The notes: a model not told the origin generated them from the letters alone. Shown: positions 51,793 to 60,464, counted from the first letter of the stretch. The stretch: 63,970 bases of DNA from Pseudomonadota bacterium (GCA_026399515.1 JAPLQT010000059.1:1-63970); one strand, 5' to 3'. Made by a program: numbers and translations.

Positions 51793-52515
51793 ATGAGCCT
51801 GCTTGAGGTGCGGCATCTGGCGAAAAGTTTTGGCGCCGTCAAAGTCGCGGACGACCTTTCGTTCATGCTGGAGAAAGGCGCGGCGCTCGGCGTGATCGGG
51901 CCCAACGGCGCAGGCAAGAGCAGCATGTTCCATTTGATCGGAGGCAGCCTCAAGCCTGGGGCTGGACAGATATTGCTCGACGGCGCCGATATCACCGCGC
52001 TGCGACCCGAGCAGCGCTGCCGTGCCGGAATAGCCCGCACGTTTCAGGTACCCCAGCCCTTTTCCAAGATGACGGTATTCGAGAATCTGCTGGTTCCTTC
52101 CGCGTTCGGCGCCGGTGCCGCGGAACCAGATGGTGATCGGTATTGCGTGCAGGTGCTGGAACAGACCGGCCTGCTGCGCAAAGCCAACCAACCTGCCGGG
52201 ACACTAACGTTGCTGGAACGCAAGCGCCTCGAGTTGGCACGCGCACTGGCGGCGAGGCCGCGCCTGCTGCTGCTCGACGAGATTGCGGGTGGACTGACCG
52301 AACACGAGACGGCGCAACTGGTTGAAACCATCAAGGAGATTAATCGGAGCGGGACCGCCATCATCTGGATCGAGCATATCGTCCATGCACTCACGGCGGT
52401 CGTGCAACGCTTGATGGTCATCAACTTTGGCGCAAAGGTCGCCGACGGAAGCCCGGGCGAAGTGATGGGCAGCACCATCGTGAAACGTATCTACATGGGG
52501 ATCGAGGTCGCGTGA
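51793..52515 (+). CDS. livG: ABC transporter ATP-binding protein (LivG type)
   Basis: 240 residues with Walker A GPNGAGKSS (residues 36-44), ABC signature region LTLLERKRLELARALAARPRLLLLDEI (Walker B at LLLLDE) and a His-loop in IEHIVHAL. The consensus LSGGQ signature is diverged to TLLERKRLE, as often in LivG. It energises import with LivF. The start is 27 bases after the binding-protein stop. It overlaps LivF by 4 bases (GTGA). Confidence 0.9.
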   Translation: MSLLEVRHLAKSFGAVKVADDLSFMLEKGAALGVIGPNGAGKSSMFHLIGGSLKPGAGQILLDGADITALRPEQRCRAGIARTFQVPQPFSKMTVFENLLVPSAFGAGAAEPDGDRYCVQVLEQTGLLRKANQPAGTLTLLERKRLELARALAARPRLLLLDEIAGGLTEHETAQLVETIKEINRSGTAIIWIEHIVHALTAVVQRLMVINFGAKVADGSPGEVMGSTIVKRIYMGIEVA

Positions 52516-53210
52516 GCCTGGTCGACATTCGTGGGCTGTCGGCCTGCTATGGAGATTTCCAGGCATTGTTCGACATGACTTGTGAGGTCGGCGAGGGCGA
52601 GACAATCGCCATCATCGGCGCCAATGGTGCCGGCAAGTCCACCTTCCTGAAGGCGATTGCGGGCGTCGTCCCCGCGCCAAGCGAAGCCATCCTGTTCGAT
52701 GGGAAACCGATCGGCGGCCTGCGTTCCATGGAACTGGTGGCGCGCGGCATCGCTCTAGTCCCGGAGGGCAGGTGCTTGTTCGCCAGCCTCAGCGTCGAAG
52801 AGAACCTGCTGATGGGCGCGTACGCGAAGCGCCCCGGCGAGTGGTCTCTGGCGAAGGTATACGGCGTTTTTCCGAGGCTGCGGGAACGCCGGCACCAAAG
52901 CGCGACCACCTTGAGCGGTGGCGAACAGCAGATGGTGGCGATCGGCCGGGCGCTGATGAGTAATCCGCGCCTGTTGATGTGCGACGAGATATCGCTGGGA
53001 CTGGCGCCCAGCGTTATCGCAAACATCTACCAAGCACTCGGGCCACTCAAGGGACGGCACATGGCCATGCTCATCGTAGAGCAGGACATTCACCAGGCTG
53101 TGAGTTTTTCCGATCGCCTATATTGCTTTCAGGAAGGCCGTGTGTCCCTAACGGGACAGTCAACAGCTGTGACGCACGCGCAAATCTCCTCAGCCTACTT
53201 CGGTGCCTGA
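52512..53210 (+). CDS. livF: ABC transporter ATP-binding protein (LivF type)
   Basis: 232 residues with Walker A GANGAGKST near residue 36, signature LSGGEQQMVAIGRALMSNPRLLMCDEIS (residues 134-161, including Walker B) and the LivF-type start DIRGLSACYGDFQAL. It pairs with LivG in a heterodimeric ATPase. Begins with GTG overlapping the LivG stop. Its stop overlaps the region of the permease start. Confidence 0.9.
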   Translation: MSLVDIRGLSACYGDFQALFDMTCEVGEGETIAIIGANGAGKSTFLKAIAGVVPAPSEAILFDGKPIGGLRSMELVARGIALVPEGRCLFASLSVEENLLMGAYAKRPGEWSLAKVYGVFPRLRERRHQSATTLSGGEQQMVAIGRALMSNPRLLMCDEISLGLAPSVIANIYQALGPLKGRHMAMLIVEQDIHQAVSFSDRLYCFQEGRVSLTGQSTAVTHAQISSAYFGA

Positions 53211-53211
53211 G

Positions 53212-54084
53212 ATGGGAAACTGGGGCGACATCATCATTCAGGGCATATTGCTGGGCGGGCTCTACGGCCTATCCGCGGCGGGGCTGTCGCTGATGTTTGG
53301 TGTGATGAGGCTGGTCAATGTTGCTCACGGAGACATGATCATCGCAAGTGCCTTTCTGTCACTCGTCATACAACGACTGACCGGGGTGGACTCACCGTTC
53401 CTATGCCTACCTCTGGTGTGCGTACTAATGTTTGCTTGCGGATTCGGATTGCAGCGCCTGGTTTTGAATCGGGCTTTGAACGCAGATATGTTACGGCCGG
53501 TGCTGGTGACGTTTGGGCTCTCTGTGGTCATCCAGAACGGCATGCTCGAAGCGTTCTCTGCCGATTCGCAACGCCTCCAGGCGAATGGCTTAGAAGTTGC
53601 GAGTGTCAGCCTGGGCGGCGGACTCGTGGTGGGTGTGGTCCCTTTACTGATTTTCGCATCGTGCGTTGCGGTGACAGGTGTGTTGCAGTGGATACTCTAC
53701 CGGACCGAACTCGGACGGGCGTTTCGGGCAACGTCGGACGATCCAGTCACAGCCGGGTTGATGGGCGTCAATGATCGCAATCTGTTTGCGATTGCCACCG
53801 GCATTGCGCTGGCGGTCGCAGGAATCGCCGGCACATTCACCGGTATCCGCAGCAGTTTCTATCCAACCTCCGGACCTGAAAGCCTGTTGTTTGCTTTTGA
53901 AGCGGTGATCATCGGAGGACTTGGGTCGTTATGGGGAACCCTGGCAGGCGGCATCGTGTTGGGTGTCGCTCAAGGCCTAGGTGCGGGTTTTTCCTCCGCG
54001 TGGCAAATGCTCGCCGGACATATTGCTTTCCTGGTGGTGTTGATGGTGCGACCAACGGGCTTGTTTCCGAAACGGGGCAACTGA
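53212..54084 (+). CDS. livH: ABC transporter permease (LivH type)
   Basis: 290 residues, all-helical with about 8 membrane segments: IIIQGILLGGLYGLSAAGLSLMFGVMRLVNVAHGDM near the N-terminus is the standard LivH opening. Transmembrane pattern continues to VVLMVRPTGLFPKRG at the end. I chose the ATG at 53212; a GTG at 53203 is in frame and would add three residues. The neighbouring LivM gene follows after 6 bases. Confidence 0.88.
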   Translation: MGNWGDIIIQGILLGGLYGLSAAGLSLMFGVMRLVNVAHGDMIIASAFLSLVIQRLTGVDSPFLCLPLVCVLMFACGFGLQRLVLNRALNADMLRPVLVTFGLSVVIQNGMLEAFSADSQRLQANGLEVASVSLGGGLVVGVVPLLIFASCVAVTGVLQWILYRTELGRAFRATSDDPVTAGLMGVNDRNLFAIATGIALAVAGIAGTFTGIRSSFYPTSGPESLLFAFEAVIIGGLGSLWGTLAGGIVLGVAQGLGAGFSSAWQMLAGHIAFLVVLMVRPTGLFPKRGN

Positions 54085-54090
54085 CCACAC

Positions 54091-55101
54091 ATGGACTTCC
54101 AGGTTGAGCGAGGCGGCAGAGCTTCGAAGAATGCGGCGATTACGTTGCTAATCGTGCTGTCGGCTCTGACTGCCGGGCCATACTGGCTCAATGCGGGCCA
54201 TCAATCTGTGCTGATGGAGATATTCTATTTTCTAGCGCTCGCGCAGTTGTGGAACTTGATGGCTGGATTTGCAGGGGTTGTATCGTTGGGACAGCAAGCT
54301 TTTGTGGGCATTGGGGGCTATACGCTGTTCGCGGCAATCGCCTGGTGGGGGATTCCCCCGCTCGTGGCTCTCGCGCTCGCTGGAATAGTTGGCTTGCTGG
54401 TCGCGCTTCCCGTGGTGCACATGGTGTTCCGCCTGCAGGGAGCGTATTTGGCTATCGGCACGTGGGTAGTTGCCGAAGTTCTCGGCTTAGGCGTTTCCCA
54501 AATTGAAAGCTTGGGTGCCGGATCCGGAATGAGCCTGCCGATTGAGGTCGCCGACTCGATCGAGATTGCTTTTATCGACCGGGACGGCGTGCTCTACCTA
54601 GGCGCACTGTTCTTGCTAGTGACGGGCAACCTATGCGCCTATGGACTGTTGCGTTCGCGCTTCGGTCTTGCCTTGACGGCGATACGCGACAATGAGTCGG
54701 CGGCCGCGGCCAGCGGCGTGGACTGCAAGCGGGTAAAACTGGTCGTTTATCTGGCAACTGCACTGGGCACGTCGCTGCTTGGTGCGCTCATCTATCTCAC
54801 CAAGTTCCGCATATCGCCCGCAGCGGCCTTCGACATAAACTGGACTAGTTACATCATCTTCATCGTGGTTATCGGCGGTGTCGGGACACTGGAGGGCCCG
54901 ATCGTCGGAACGATAGTCTTCTTTCTGCTCAGGGAATATCTTGCGGATACCGGAACGTGGTACTTGGTCATCCTGGGCCTACTCTCCGTCGCCATCATGC
55001 TCAAGTGGCCTGCGGGGATTTGGGGAAGCATCGCCAAACGATTTGATCTCAAGTTGTTTCCAACCGGACGACGACTGCGAGTTTCAGACCGTGAGCTTTG
55101 A
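54091..55101 (+). CDS. livM: ABC transporter permease (LivM type)
   Basis: 336 residues with about 9-10 membrane segments, typical LivM features being AGFAGVVSLGQQAFVGIGGY near residue 58 and the EAA-like loop RSRFGLALTAIRDNESAAAASGVD around residues 188-211. The C-terminus runs past the usual end (KRFDLKLFPTGRRLRVSDREL). The last 18 bases overlap the convergent IclR gene, so the two transcripts share sequence. It completes the LivK-G-F-H-M set. Confidence 0.88.
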   Translation: MDFQVERGGRASKNAAITLLIVLSALTAGPYWLNAGHQSVLMEIFYFLALAQLWNLMAGFAGVVSLGQQAFVGIGGYTLFAAIAWWGIPPLVALALAGIVGLLVALPVVHMVFRLQGAYLAIGTWVVAEVLGLGVSQIESLGAGSGMSLPIEVADSIEIAFIDRDGVLYLGALFLLVTGNLCAYGLLRSRFGLALTAIRDNESAAAASGVDCKRVKLVVYLATALGTSLLGALIYLTKFRISPAAAFDINWTSYIIFIVVIGGVGTLEGPIVGTIVFFLLREYLADTGTWYLVILGLLSVAIMLKWPAGIWGSIAKRFDLKLFPTGRRLRVSDREL

Positions 55102-55854
55102 TCTCAAAGCGTTGCAATGATGCAACAGACTCTCCGCAAGCTTTGCCTTGTTGTCGTTGAATCGCTGAGTGGGAACCGTCATGGCGATGGCAGCTACATC
55201 GCCGGTTGGGCTTCGCAAAGCAGAGGCGATTGCACAAATACCGGGAATGTTCTCTTCGAAATTATAGGCAACGCCCGTTTCGCGAATTTTCTTTAGTTCC
55301 TTCTCAAGTCCTTCCCACGAGAAGATGCTGTTCTTGGTGGGCCGAGCCAATTTGATCCGCTTCTTTGTCTTGGCAAGTTCCGCGTCGGTGAAGGTCGCCA
55401 ATATTGCCTTGCCGGCGGCTGAGGTGTTGAGAGGAAACGACTGCCCGACAGGCGAACTGGCAGAGAGCATCTGCTTACTAATTACCTGGTCAATCTGCAC
55501 GACCTTGTCCTGATCGGCAATCACCAGAACGACAGTTTCGCCGCTGTCCTTGGCCAGTGCTTCGAGCGTCTGACGGGCAAGGTCGGCAATCTGGAAACGT
55601 GTTGCCGCCGCCAGTGGTATCAGGGCAGGCCCGAGGCGAACGCCGTTCGAATTTGTCGAGGCAATAACCAGACTTTCCCGATCCAGTGCATCGACGATGC
55701 GCTGGACAGTGGATCGCGGCAGTTCGACTGCCTTGGATATCTCTCCTAGGCTCATCCCACCCGGATTCTTCTCCAAGGCACGAAGGATCGATGCCGCACG
55801 CGATAAGACTTGAATGTTGTTGCGCCCCGCGTCGGGGCTGGTGTCTTTATCCAT
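55084..55854 (-). CDS. IclR-family transcriptional regulator
   Basis: 256 residues with an IclR layout: winged helix-turn-helix at about residues 13-80 (IQVLSRAASILRALEKNPGGMSLGEISKAVELPRSTVQRIV) and a GAF-like effector domain with QIDQVISKQMLS, LNTSAAGKAILAT and ENIPGICAIASALRSPTGD. I chose the ATG at 55854, preceded by GAAAGGCAACA; an upstream in-frame start would add 35 atypical residues. It lies next to the operon that starts at 56187 and its promoter carries a GGTACA-N2-TGTTCC palindrome. It is the best candidate in the window to read the GATACA-type sites in the other promoters. Confidence 0.9.
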   Translation of the reverse strand: MDKDTSPDAGRNNIQVLSRAASILRALEKNPGGMSLGEISKAVELPRSTVQRIVDALDRESLVIASTNSNGVRLGPALIPLAAATRFQIADLARQTLEALAKDSGETVVLVIADQDKVVQIDQVISKQMLSASSPVGQSFPLNTSAAGKAILATFTDAELAKTKKRIKLARPTKNSIFSWEGLEKELKKIRETGVAYNFEENIPGICAIASALRSPTGDVAAIAMTVPTQRFNDNKAKLAESLLHHCNALRSKLTV

Positions 55855-55897
55855 TGCATGTTGCCTTTCGGTGGTGCTGCATAGAACTGTCGCAGTC

Positions 55898-55909
55898 AGA
55901 CAATTGTAG
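55898..55909. promoter_or_regulatory. Weak operator-like element upstream of the IclR gene
   Basis: On the reverse strand CTACAATTGTCT contains the ACA-N2-TGT core, overlapping a -10-like TACAAT in front of the IclR gene, consistent with autoregulation. Only the core matches, and such cores occur often by chance, so this is weak. Confidence 0.25.
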
Positions 55910-56037
55910 CAGTTGAGTTTTTGAATTGGGATTGAACCGGGATGTTGGTGCGGTTCCAACAGGACGGTGAAGTGTCTCGCCCACTAATGTTTGGCAATTC
56001 CGCGAACACGGCCGCTAGGATTCCGCCCCAAGGATTC

Positions 56038-56082
56038 TTGACAAGCACTTACCAAGTTGCCATTATACGGTACATGTGTTCC
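56038..56082 (+). promoter_or_regulatory. Promoter and operator-like palindrome of the cyclase-BKACE operon
   Basis: TTGACA at 56038-56043 and TTATAC at 56063-56068 (19-base spacer, or CATTAT at 56061 with 17) are followed directly by GGTACATGTGTTCC at 56069-56082, an imperfect inverted repeat with the same geometry as the GATACA-type sites. Its flanks (CCGAATCG) match those at 37743. Confidence 0.55.
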
Positions 56083-56186
56083 GAATCGTGGGTTTCTCTT
56101 GGCCGGGCATCGTTACCAGCCCCGGACCGAGCAATTCGTTTTTGCATTCGGTGCGCAGGCCAACCAATTTTGAGGAGGAATTGCAC

Positions 56187-57026
56187 GTGACCATCAACAT
56201 CCGCGGTACTGATTTTGAAGAGAACTTGAACAACGCGATGGGCTTGAAGTTCTACGACCTCAGCCATCCGTGGGGCCTGGGCCAGCCGTGCTGGCCCTAT
56301 TTTGAGGACGTCAAGATCGAGCGCCTGCACAGCATGGCCAGATCCGGCGTGCTGACCCAAAGAATCACCACTGTCATGCATTCCGGTACCCACATTGACG
56401 CCCCAGGTCATGTCGTTGAAGGAACGGCCTTCATGGATGAAGTCCCACTGCCGCACTTCTTTGGCACCGGCGTGGTGGTCTCGATCCCGAAAGGTCGGTG
56501 GGAAGTTATCACCGCCGACGACCTTGAGAAAGCCACTCCCCAGATCCGCAAGGGCGATATCGTCATCGTCAACACCGGCTGGCACAAGCACTACGGCGAC
56601 AACCGCACGTACTACGCCTATTCTCCAGGCTTCTACAAGGAAGCCGGAGAGTGGTTTGCAGACAAGGAAGTCAAGATGATTGGCACGGACACTCAGGCCC
56701 TTGACCACCCGTTGGCGACGGCGATTGGTCCGCATGGTCCTGGTTGGCCAAATGGTTTGCTTCCCGATGTGAATCGTGAATATGAACGCGAAACCGGCCG
56801 CAAAGTGATTGAAGATTTCCCTGAGTGGGAGCCATGCCACCGAGCCATTCTCTCGAAGGGCATTTGCGGTTTCGAGAATGTCGGTGGGGAAATCGACAAG
56901 GTCACCGGCATGCGCGTTACCTTTGCCGCCTTTCCGTGGCGATGGACCGGTGGCGACGGCTGCATCGTCCGTCTGGTCGCGATCATTGACCCTACCGGCA
57001 GTTACCGTATCGAGTCCGGCCGCTGA
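56187..57026 (+). CDS. Cyclase-family (kynurenine-formamidase-like) hydrolase
   Basis: 279 residues with the cyclase-family metal motif HSGTHIDAPGH near residue 70 and the N-terminal FYDLSHPWGLGQPCWP. The family hydrolyses amides, lactones or lactams using manganese or zinc. GAGGAGGAATTGCAC precedes the GTG start. An in-frame start at 56076 would place the protein over the promoter and is less likely. It is the first gene of an operon with a cupin, an SDR, a 3-hydroxyacyl-CoA-dehydrogenase-like enzyme and BKACE, so it may open the substrate ring or cleave an amide before beta-keto-acid formation. Confidence 0.85.
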   Translation: MTINIRGTDFEENLNNAMGLKFYDLSHPWGLGQPCWPYFEDVKIERLHSMARSGVLTQRITTVMHSGTHIDAPGHVVEGTAFMDEVPLPHFFGTGVVVSIPKGRWEVITADDLEKATPQIRKGDIVIVNTGWHKHYGDNRTYYAYSPGFYKEAGEWFADKEVKMIGTDTQALDHPLATAIGPHGPGWPNGLLPDVNREYERETGRKVIEDFPEWEPCHRAILSKGICGFENVGGEIDKVTGMRVTFAAFPWRWTGGDGCIVRLVAIIDPTGSYRIESGR

Positions 57027-57028
57027 TC

Positions 57029-57376
57029 ATGAAGATCAAGCGATTCGCCGACGCCAAACCCTACGAGGCGCCGAATCACCGTGACATGCGCGGACTACGC
57101 CTCCAAGGATTCGAAGAGGGCGGCCCCGAGAAATCTTGGGTCGGCCTGTCCCATTTCCTGCCTGGCGGCGGGGCTGGTCCTGACTCGTCGCCTCTGGAGA
57201 AGACCTACGTCGTCGTCGCCGGCGAGGTGACACTCTACTGCGGCGGACAGGAGATCGTTCTCGCCCCTTTCGACAGTTGCTTCATTGGTCCCAATGAAGT
57301 GCGCGAAATCAAGAACTGTGGCAATGCCATTGCCAGCATGCTGGTGATCATGCCCTATCCCGAGAAGAAAGCATGA
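57029..57376 (+). CDS. Small cupin-domain protein
   Basis: 115 residues, one cupin fold: SHFLPGGGAGPDSSPLEKTYVVVAGEVTLYCGGQEI and the second motif FIGPNEVREIKNCG. The His residues that normally bind metal are mostly absent, so catalytic activity is doubtful. It starts two bases after the cyclase gene and overlaps the SDR gene by 4 bases. Might be a binding or small isomerase protein; no substrate is known. Confidence 0.8.
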   Translation: MKIKRFADAKPYEAPNHRDMRGLRLQGFEEGGPEKSWVGLSHFLPGGGAGPDSSPLEKTYVVVAGEVTLYCGGQEIVLAPFDSCFIGPNEVREIKNCGNAIASMLVIMPYPEKKA

Positions 57377-58173
57377 GCGAAATCATCAAGAACCCGGCAA
57401 TGCTGTTCGACATCCGCGGCAAGGTTGCCGTGGTGACCGGCGCCTCTGGTGCCTTTGGCTCACTAGCCGCCAAAATCCTGGCAGGGGCCGGTGCGCGCCT
57501 GGTCCTGGCTGCTGGCAAAGCCAGCGAACTCAAAGCAACCGCCGACGCCTGCACGGACCTAGGCGCCGAAGTAGAGGCCATCGCGCGGCGTCCCAACACC
57601 GAAGCGGACTGCGAAGCTATCATGGCGGCGGCAGACATGCGCTATGGCGGCGTCGATATCCTGGTCGTCGGTTCCGGCCTGAACGATGTTTCCCTTATCA
57701 ATGACATGTCCCTGGAGCGCTTCGAGAACGTCATGCAAGGCAACGTTACCGGTGCCTGGCTCTTGTGCCGCGCTTACGGCAAGCGTGCCATCGGCCAAGG
57801 TCGGGGCGGCAAGGTCGTTCTGGTCTCGTCGGCGCGCGGCTTGCTTGGCCATCCGGCGGGTTACTCGGCCTACTGCACCTCCAAGGCCGCAACCGATGGG
57901 CTCACACGTGCGCTTGGCTGCGAATGGGGCAAGCATGGGATTACTGTCAATGCCATCGCTCCGACGGTATTTCGCTCGGCACTGACGGCTTGGATGTTCG
58001 AGGATACCGAGAAGGGCAATGCCACTCGCAACGGCATGCTTGCCCGCATCCCGTTGGGTCGTCTCGGCGAACCCGATGACTTGGCCGGCCCCTTGTTGTT
58101 TCTCGCCTCCAAAGCCTCGGATTTCTATACCGGCCATATCCTATATGCCGATGGTGGCTACACAGCGGGGTAA
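57373..58173 (+). CDS. Short-chain dehydrogenase/reductase
   Basis: 266 residues, classical SDR: TGASGAFG at residues 22-29 replaces the usual TGxxxGIG, with VVGSGLND in place of the NNAG region, catalytic Ser in VLVSSARG and Tyr-x3-Lys in YCTSKAA. The final residues (TGHILYADGGYTAG) are typical of the family. Probably oxidises a secondary alcohol to a ketone within the operon. Position between the cupin and the 3-hydroxyacyl-CoA-dehydrogenase-like gene supports a beta-oxidation-like or beta-hydroxy acid route. Confidence 0.88.
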   Translation: MSEIIKNPAMLFDIRGKVAVVTGASGAFGSLAAKILAGAGARLVLAAGKASELKATADACTDLGAEVEAIARRPNTEADCEAIMAAADMRYGGVDILVVGSGLNDVSLINDMSLERFENVMQGNVTGAWLLCRAYGKRAIGQGRGGKVVLVSSARGLLGHPAGYSAYCTSKAATDGLTRALGCEWGKHGITVNAIAPTVFRSALTAWMFEDTEKGNATRNGMLARIPLGRLGEPDDLAGPLLFLASKASDFYTGHILYADGGYTAG

Positions 58174-58176
58174 GTT

Positions 58177-59088
58177 GTGACAGAGAAAGCAAAGATTGGG
58201 ATCATTGGCGCCGGCCTGATGGGCCATGGCATCGCCCAAGTATTCACGCTGGCCGGCCATGCCGTAAGAATTACCGACGTCTCCAAAGAAGCACTTGCCA
58301 GCGTCCTGACTCGAATCCGCAAGAACTTGACCGATTTGGGTTTGGATCCCGCGTGCGTAGACCTGGTCGTCCCCGTCGCGGATTTGGAAACGGCGGTCAA
58401 AAATGCCGACGTGGTGTTCGAGGCCGGGCCAGAGGATATGGCCTTCAAGCAGAACATCTTCGCCGAAATCGAGAAGTACGCGCCGCAACATGCCTTGCTG
58501 GCCAGCAACACCTCGGTCATGCCGATCACCCGGATCATGGAGAAGGTAAAGCAGCCGCGTCGTGCATTGGGTACGCATTGGTGGAATCCGCCCTACCTGG
58601 TTCCACTGGTGGAAGTGATCCGCACCGAAACCACCAGCATCGAATCTATGGACGCCATGGTCAAGTTGCTGACCTCGGTTGGAAAGACGGCGGTTCGGGT
58701 GGACAAGGATGTTCCGGGGTTCATTGGCAATCGTCTGCAGCATGCCTTGTGGCGGGAGGCGATCTCACTGGTTGAGCATGGCATCTGTAGTGCCGAAGCG
58801 GTCGATGCCGTAGTCAAAGCCAGCTTTGGAAGAAGACTCGCAGTGCTGGGTCCGCTGGAGAACGCCGATCTGGTCGGCACCGAACTGACGCTGGCGATCC
58901 ATCAGAATGTCTTGCCACATATTGACCATACGCCGGGTCCCTCACCCTACCTGGGCGCTTTGATCGATAGCGGGAGACTGGGCATGAAGAGCGGGGAAGG
59001 ATTTCGCAAGTGGTCAAGCGAGCAGCAGGCAGAACTTAGAGCCAAGGTCCTGGCACACTTGAAAATGCTCAACGAGCGGGGGATTTGA
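58177..59088 (+). CDS. 3-hydroxyacyl-CoA dehydrogenase-like (L-carnitine-dehydrogenase type) oxidoreductase
   Basis: 303 residues. The Rossmann motif is GIIGAGLMG at residues 8-16, followed by the family pattern EAGPEDMAFKQNIFAEIEK, the ASNTS motif and catalytic His in GTHWWNPP. The single short C-terminal domain resembles carnitine dehydrogenase or lambda-crystallin relatives rather than the two-domain fatty acid enzymes. It starts at a GTG three bases after the SDR stop. It would oxidise a beta-hydroxy acid to a beta-keto acid, which is a substrate for the BKACE protein encoded next. Confidence 0.85.
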   Translation: MTEKAKIGIIGAGLMGHGIAQVFTLAGHAVRITDVSKEALASVLTRIRKNLTDLGLDPACVDLVVPVADLETAVKNADVVFEAGPEDMAFKQNIFAEIEKYAPQHALLASNTSVMPITRIMEKVKQPRRALGTHWWNPPYLVPLVEVIRTETTSIESMDAMVKLLTSVGKTAVRVDKDVPGFIGNRLQHALWREAISLVEHGICSAEAVDAVVKASFGRRLAVLGPLENADLVGTELTLAIHQNVLPHIDHTPGPSPYLGALIDSGRLGMKSGEGFRKWSSEQQAELRAKVLAHLKMLNERGI

Positions 59089-59146
59089 AGTCTGCAGGAA
59101 GGTGTCGGTAACGAGGCACCAATCACAATAATTCAGGAGAGCAAGA

Positions 59147-60082
59147 ATGGCCAAGAAAGCCAGTAAAGTCATAATCAGTTGTGCCATTACCGGCGCGATA
59201 CACACACCAACGCTTTCTGCTGCGCTGCCCTACAAGCCCAAGGACATCGCCAGGCAGGCGATCGATGCGGCCAATGCCGGTGCGGCAATCCTGCATCTTC
59301 ACGCGCGCGATCCCGAGACCGGCTCCCCGACGGGTAATCCGGACGTATTTGCTCAGTTTCTTTCAGAAATTCACGCCGAATCAGATGCGGTCATCAATCT
59401 GACGACGGGCGGTAGTCCAACGATGACGGTGGAACAAAGACTTGCCGCGGCGCTGCGCTTCCGCCCGGAGATGTGCTCGCTCAATATGGGGTCGATGAAC
59501 TTCGCTTTCCATCCGATGGGCGGGAAGGTCACCGAATGGCAATTTCCCTGGGAGAAGGAGTACATCGCCAACAGCGAGTCCTTCATCTTTCGGAATACCT
59601 TTGCGGATGTGGCACGCATCTATGAACTCATGTCCGACTACGGCACCCGCTATGAGCATGAGTGCTACGACATCGGTCATCTCTACAATCTGGCGCATTT
59701 CGTCGACCGCGGCTTGGTCAAGCCGCCGTTCTTTATTCAGAGCGTCATTGGTATTCTCGGCGGGATTGGCGCTGATCCGGACAATGTCTTGTTCATGCGG
59801 CGGACCGCAGATCGGCTGTTCGGTGATGATTACGTCTGGTCGGTATTGGCCGCGGGGCGAGCGCAGATGCCTCTCACGACCCAAGCAGCATTGTTGGGCG
59901 GGAACGTACGCGTAGGACTTGAGGACTCTCTTCACATTGGTCGAGGTAAATTGGCAACGAGCAATGCTGAACAGGTGCAGAAGATCAGGCGCATTCTTGA
60001 GGAACTTGGATTGACCATTGCAACACCGGCAGAGGCTCGCGAGATCCTCGCACTGAAGGGCAAACAGCAAGTCAGACTTTAG
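59147..60082 (+). CDS. Beta-keto acid cleavage enzyme (BKACE, DUF849)
   Basis: 311 residues of the BKACE family: VIISCAITGAIHTPTLS at the start, HLHARD (metal His-x-His) near residue 50, NLTTGG near residue 84, and a C-terminal GGNVRVGLEDSLHIGRG. BKACE enzymes cleave beta-keto acids using acetyl-CoA, giving acetoacetate and a new CoA ester; the substrate varies by pocket residues. Shine-Dalgarno AGGAGAGCAAGA is present before the ATG. It is the last gene of the operon and fits directly after the two dehydrogenases. Confidence 0.88.
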   Translation: MAKKASKVIISCAITGAIHTPTLSAALPYKPKDIARQAIDAANAGAAILHLHARDPETGSPTGNPDVFAQFLSEIHAESDAVINLTTGGSPTMTVEQRLAAALRFRPEMCSLNMGSMNFAFHPMGGKVTEWQFPWEKEYIANSESFIFRNTFADVARIYELMSDYGTRYEHECYDIGHLYNLAHFVDRGLVKPPFFIQSVIGILGGIGADPDNVLFMRRTADRLFGDDYVWSVLAAGRAQMPLTTQAALLGGNVRVGLEDSLHIGRGKLATSNAEQVQKIRRILEELGLTIATPAEAREILALKGKQQVRL

Positions 60083-60464
60083 TTTCGCGCCGAGGCAATC
60101 CACGAATCGGTAGGCGCACATAGCCCCACCACCGTCACACCGGCTTAGCACAACAGGATTTTTGGACTACCGGTCGCGAGAACACTTCCGCGTCTCCCAC
60201 CAAATGGGATGCGCCGCGCCCGCTACTTTTAAAGCCCTCTGCACTATGCAAAGCTTTGCATAGCGCCCCATTCCTGCCGCTCACGTTTCGCCGGTCAACG
60301 ATGTGAAAATGACGGGCACATTCAACACATCAAAGTTCCAGTTTTTGCAGCCGGAAGACGGCGGAGCGAAACATGCTAAGCTCAGCCTTCGTTATGCAAT
60401 GTCGCAGTTAGCCCAATCCCAGATTCGGCAAATCGAGGAATGTGACCCTCTACAGGAAAACACC
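60083..60464. other. Intergenic region without a supported gene
   Basis: Contains a perfect palindrome at 60244-60263 and an open frame from 60303 that continues into the cupin gene. The upstream part of that frame has no ribosome site and no recognisable fold, so I start the cupin at 60465. Confidence 0.5.
60244..60263. promoter_or_regulatory. Perfect 20-bp palindrome CTATGCAAAG/CTTTGCATAG
   Basis: Twenty bases read identically on both strands. There is no spacer, so a hairpin would need an unpaired centre; a protein-binding site is more likely than a terminator. It lies 162 bases after BKACE and 202 bases before the cupin start, and may be the operator of the cupin gene. Confidence 0.55.
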
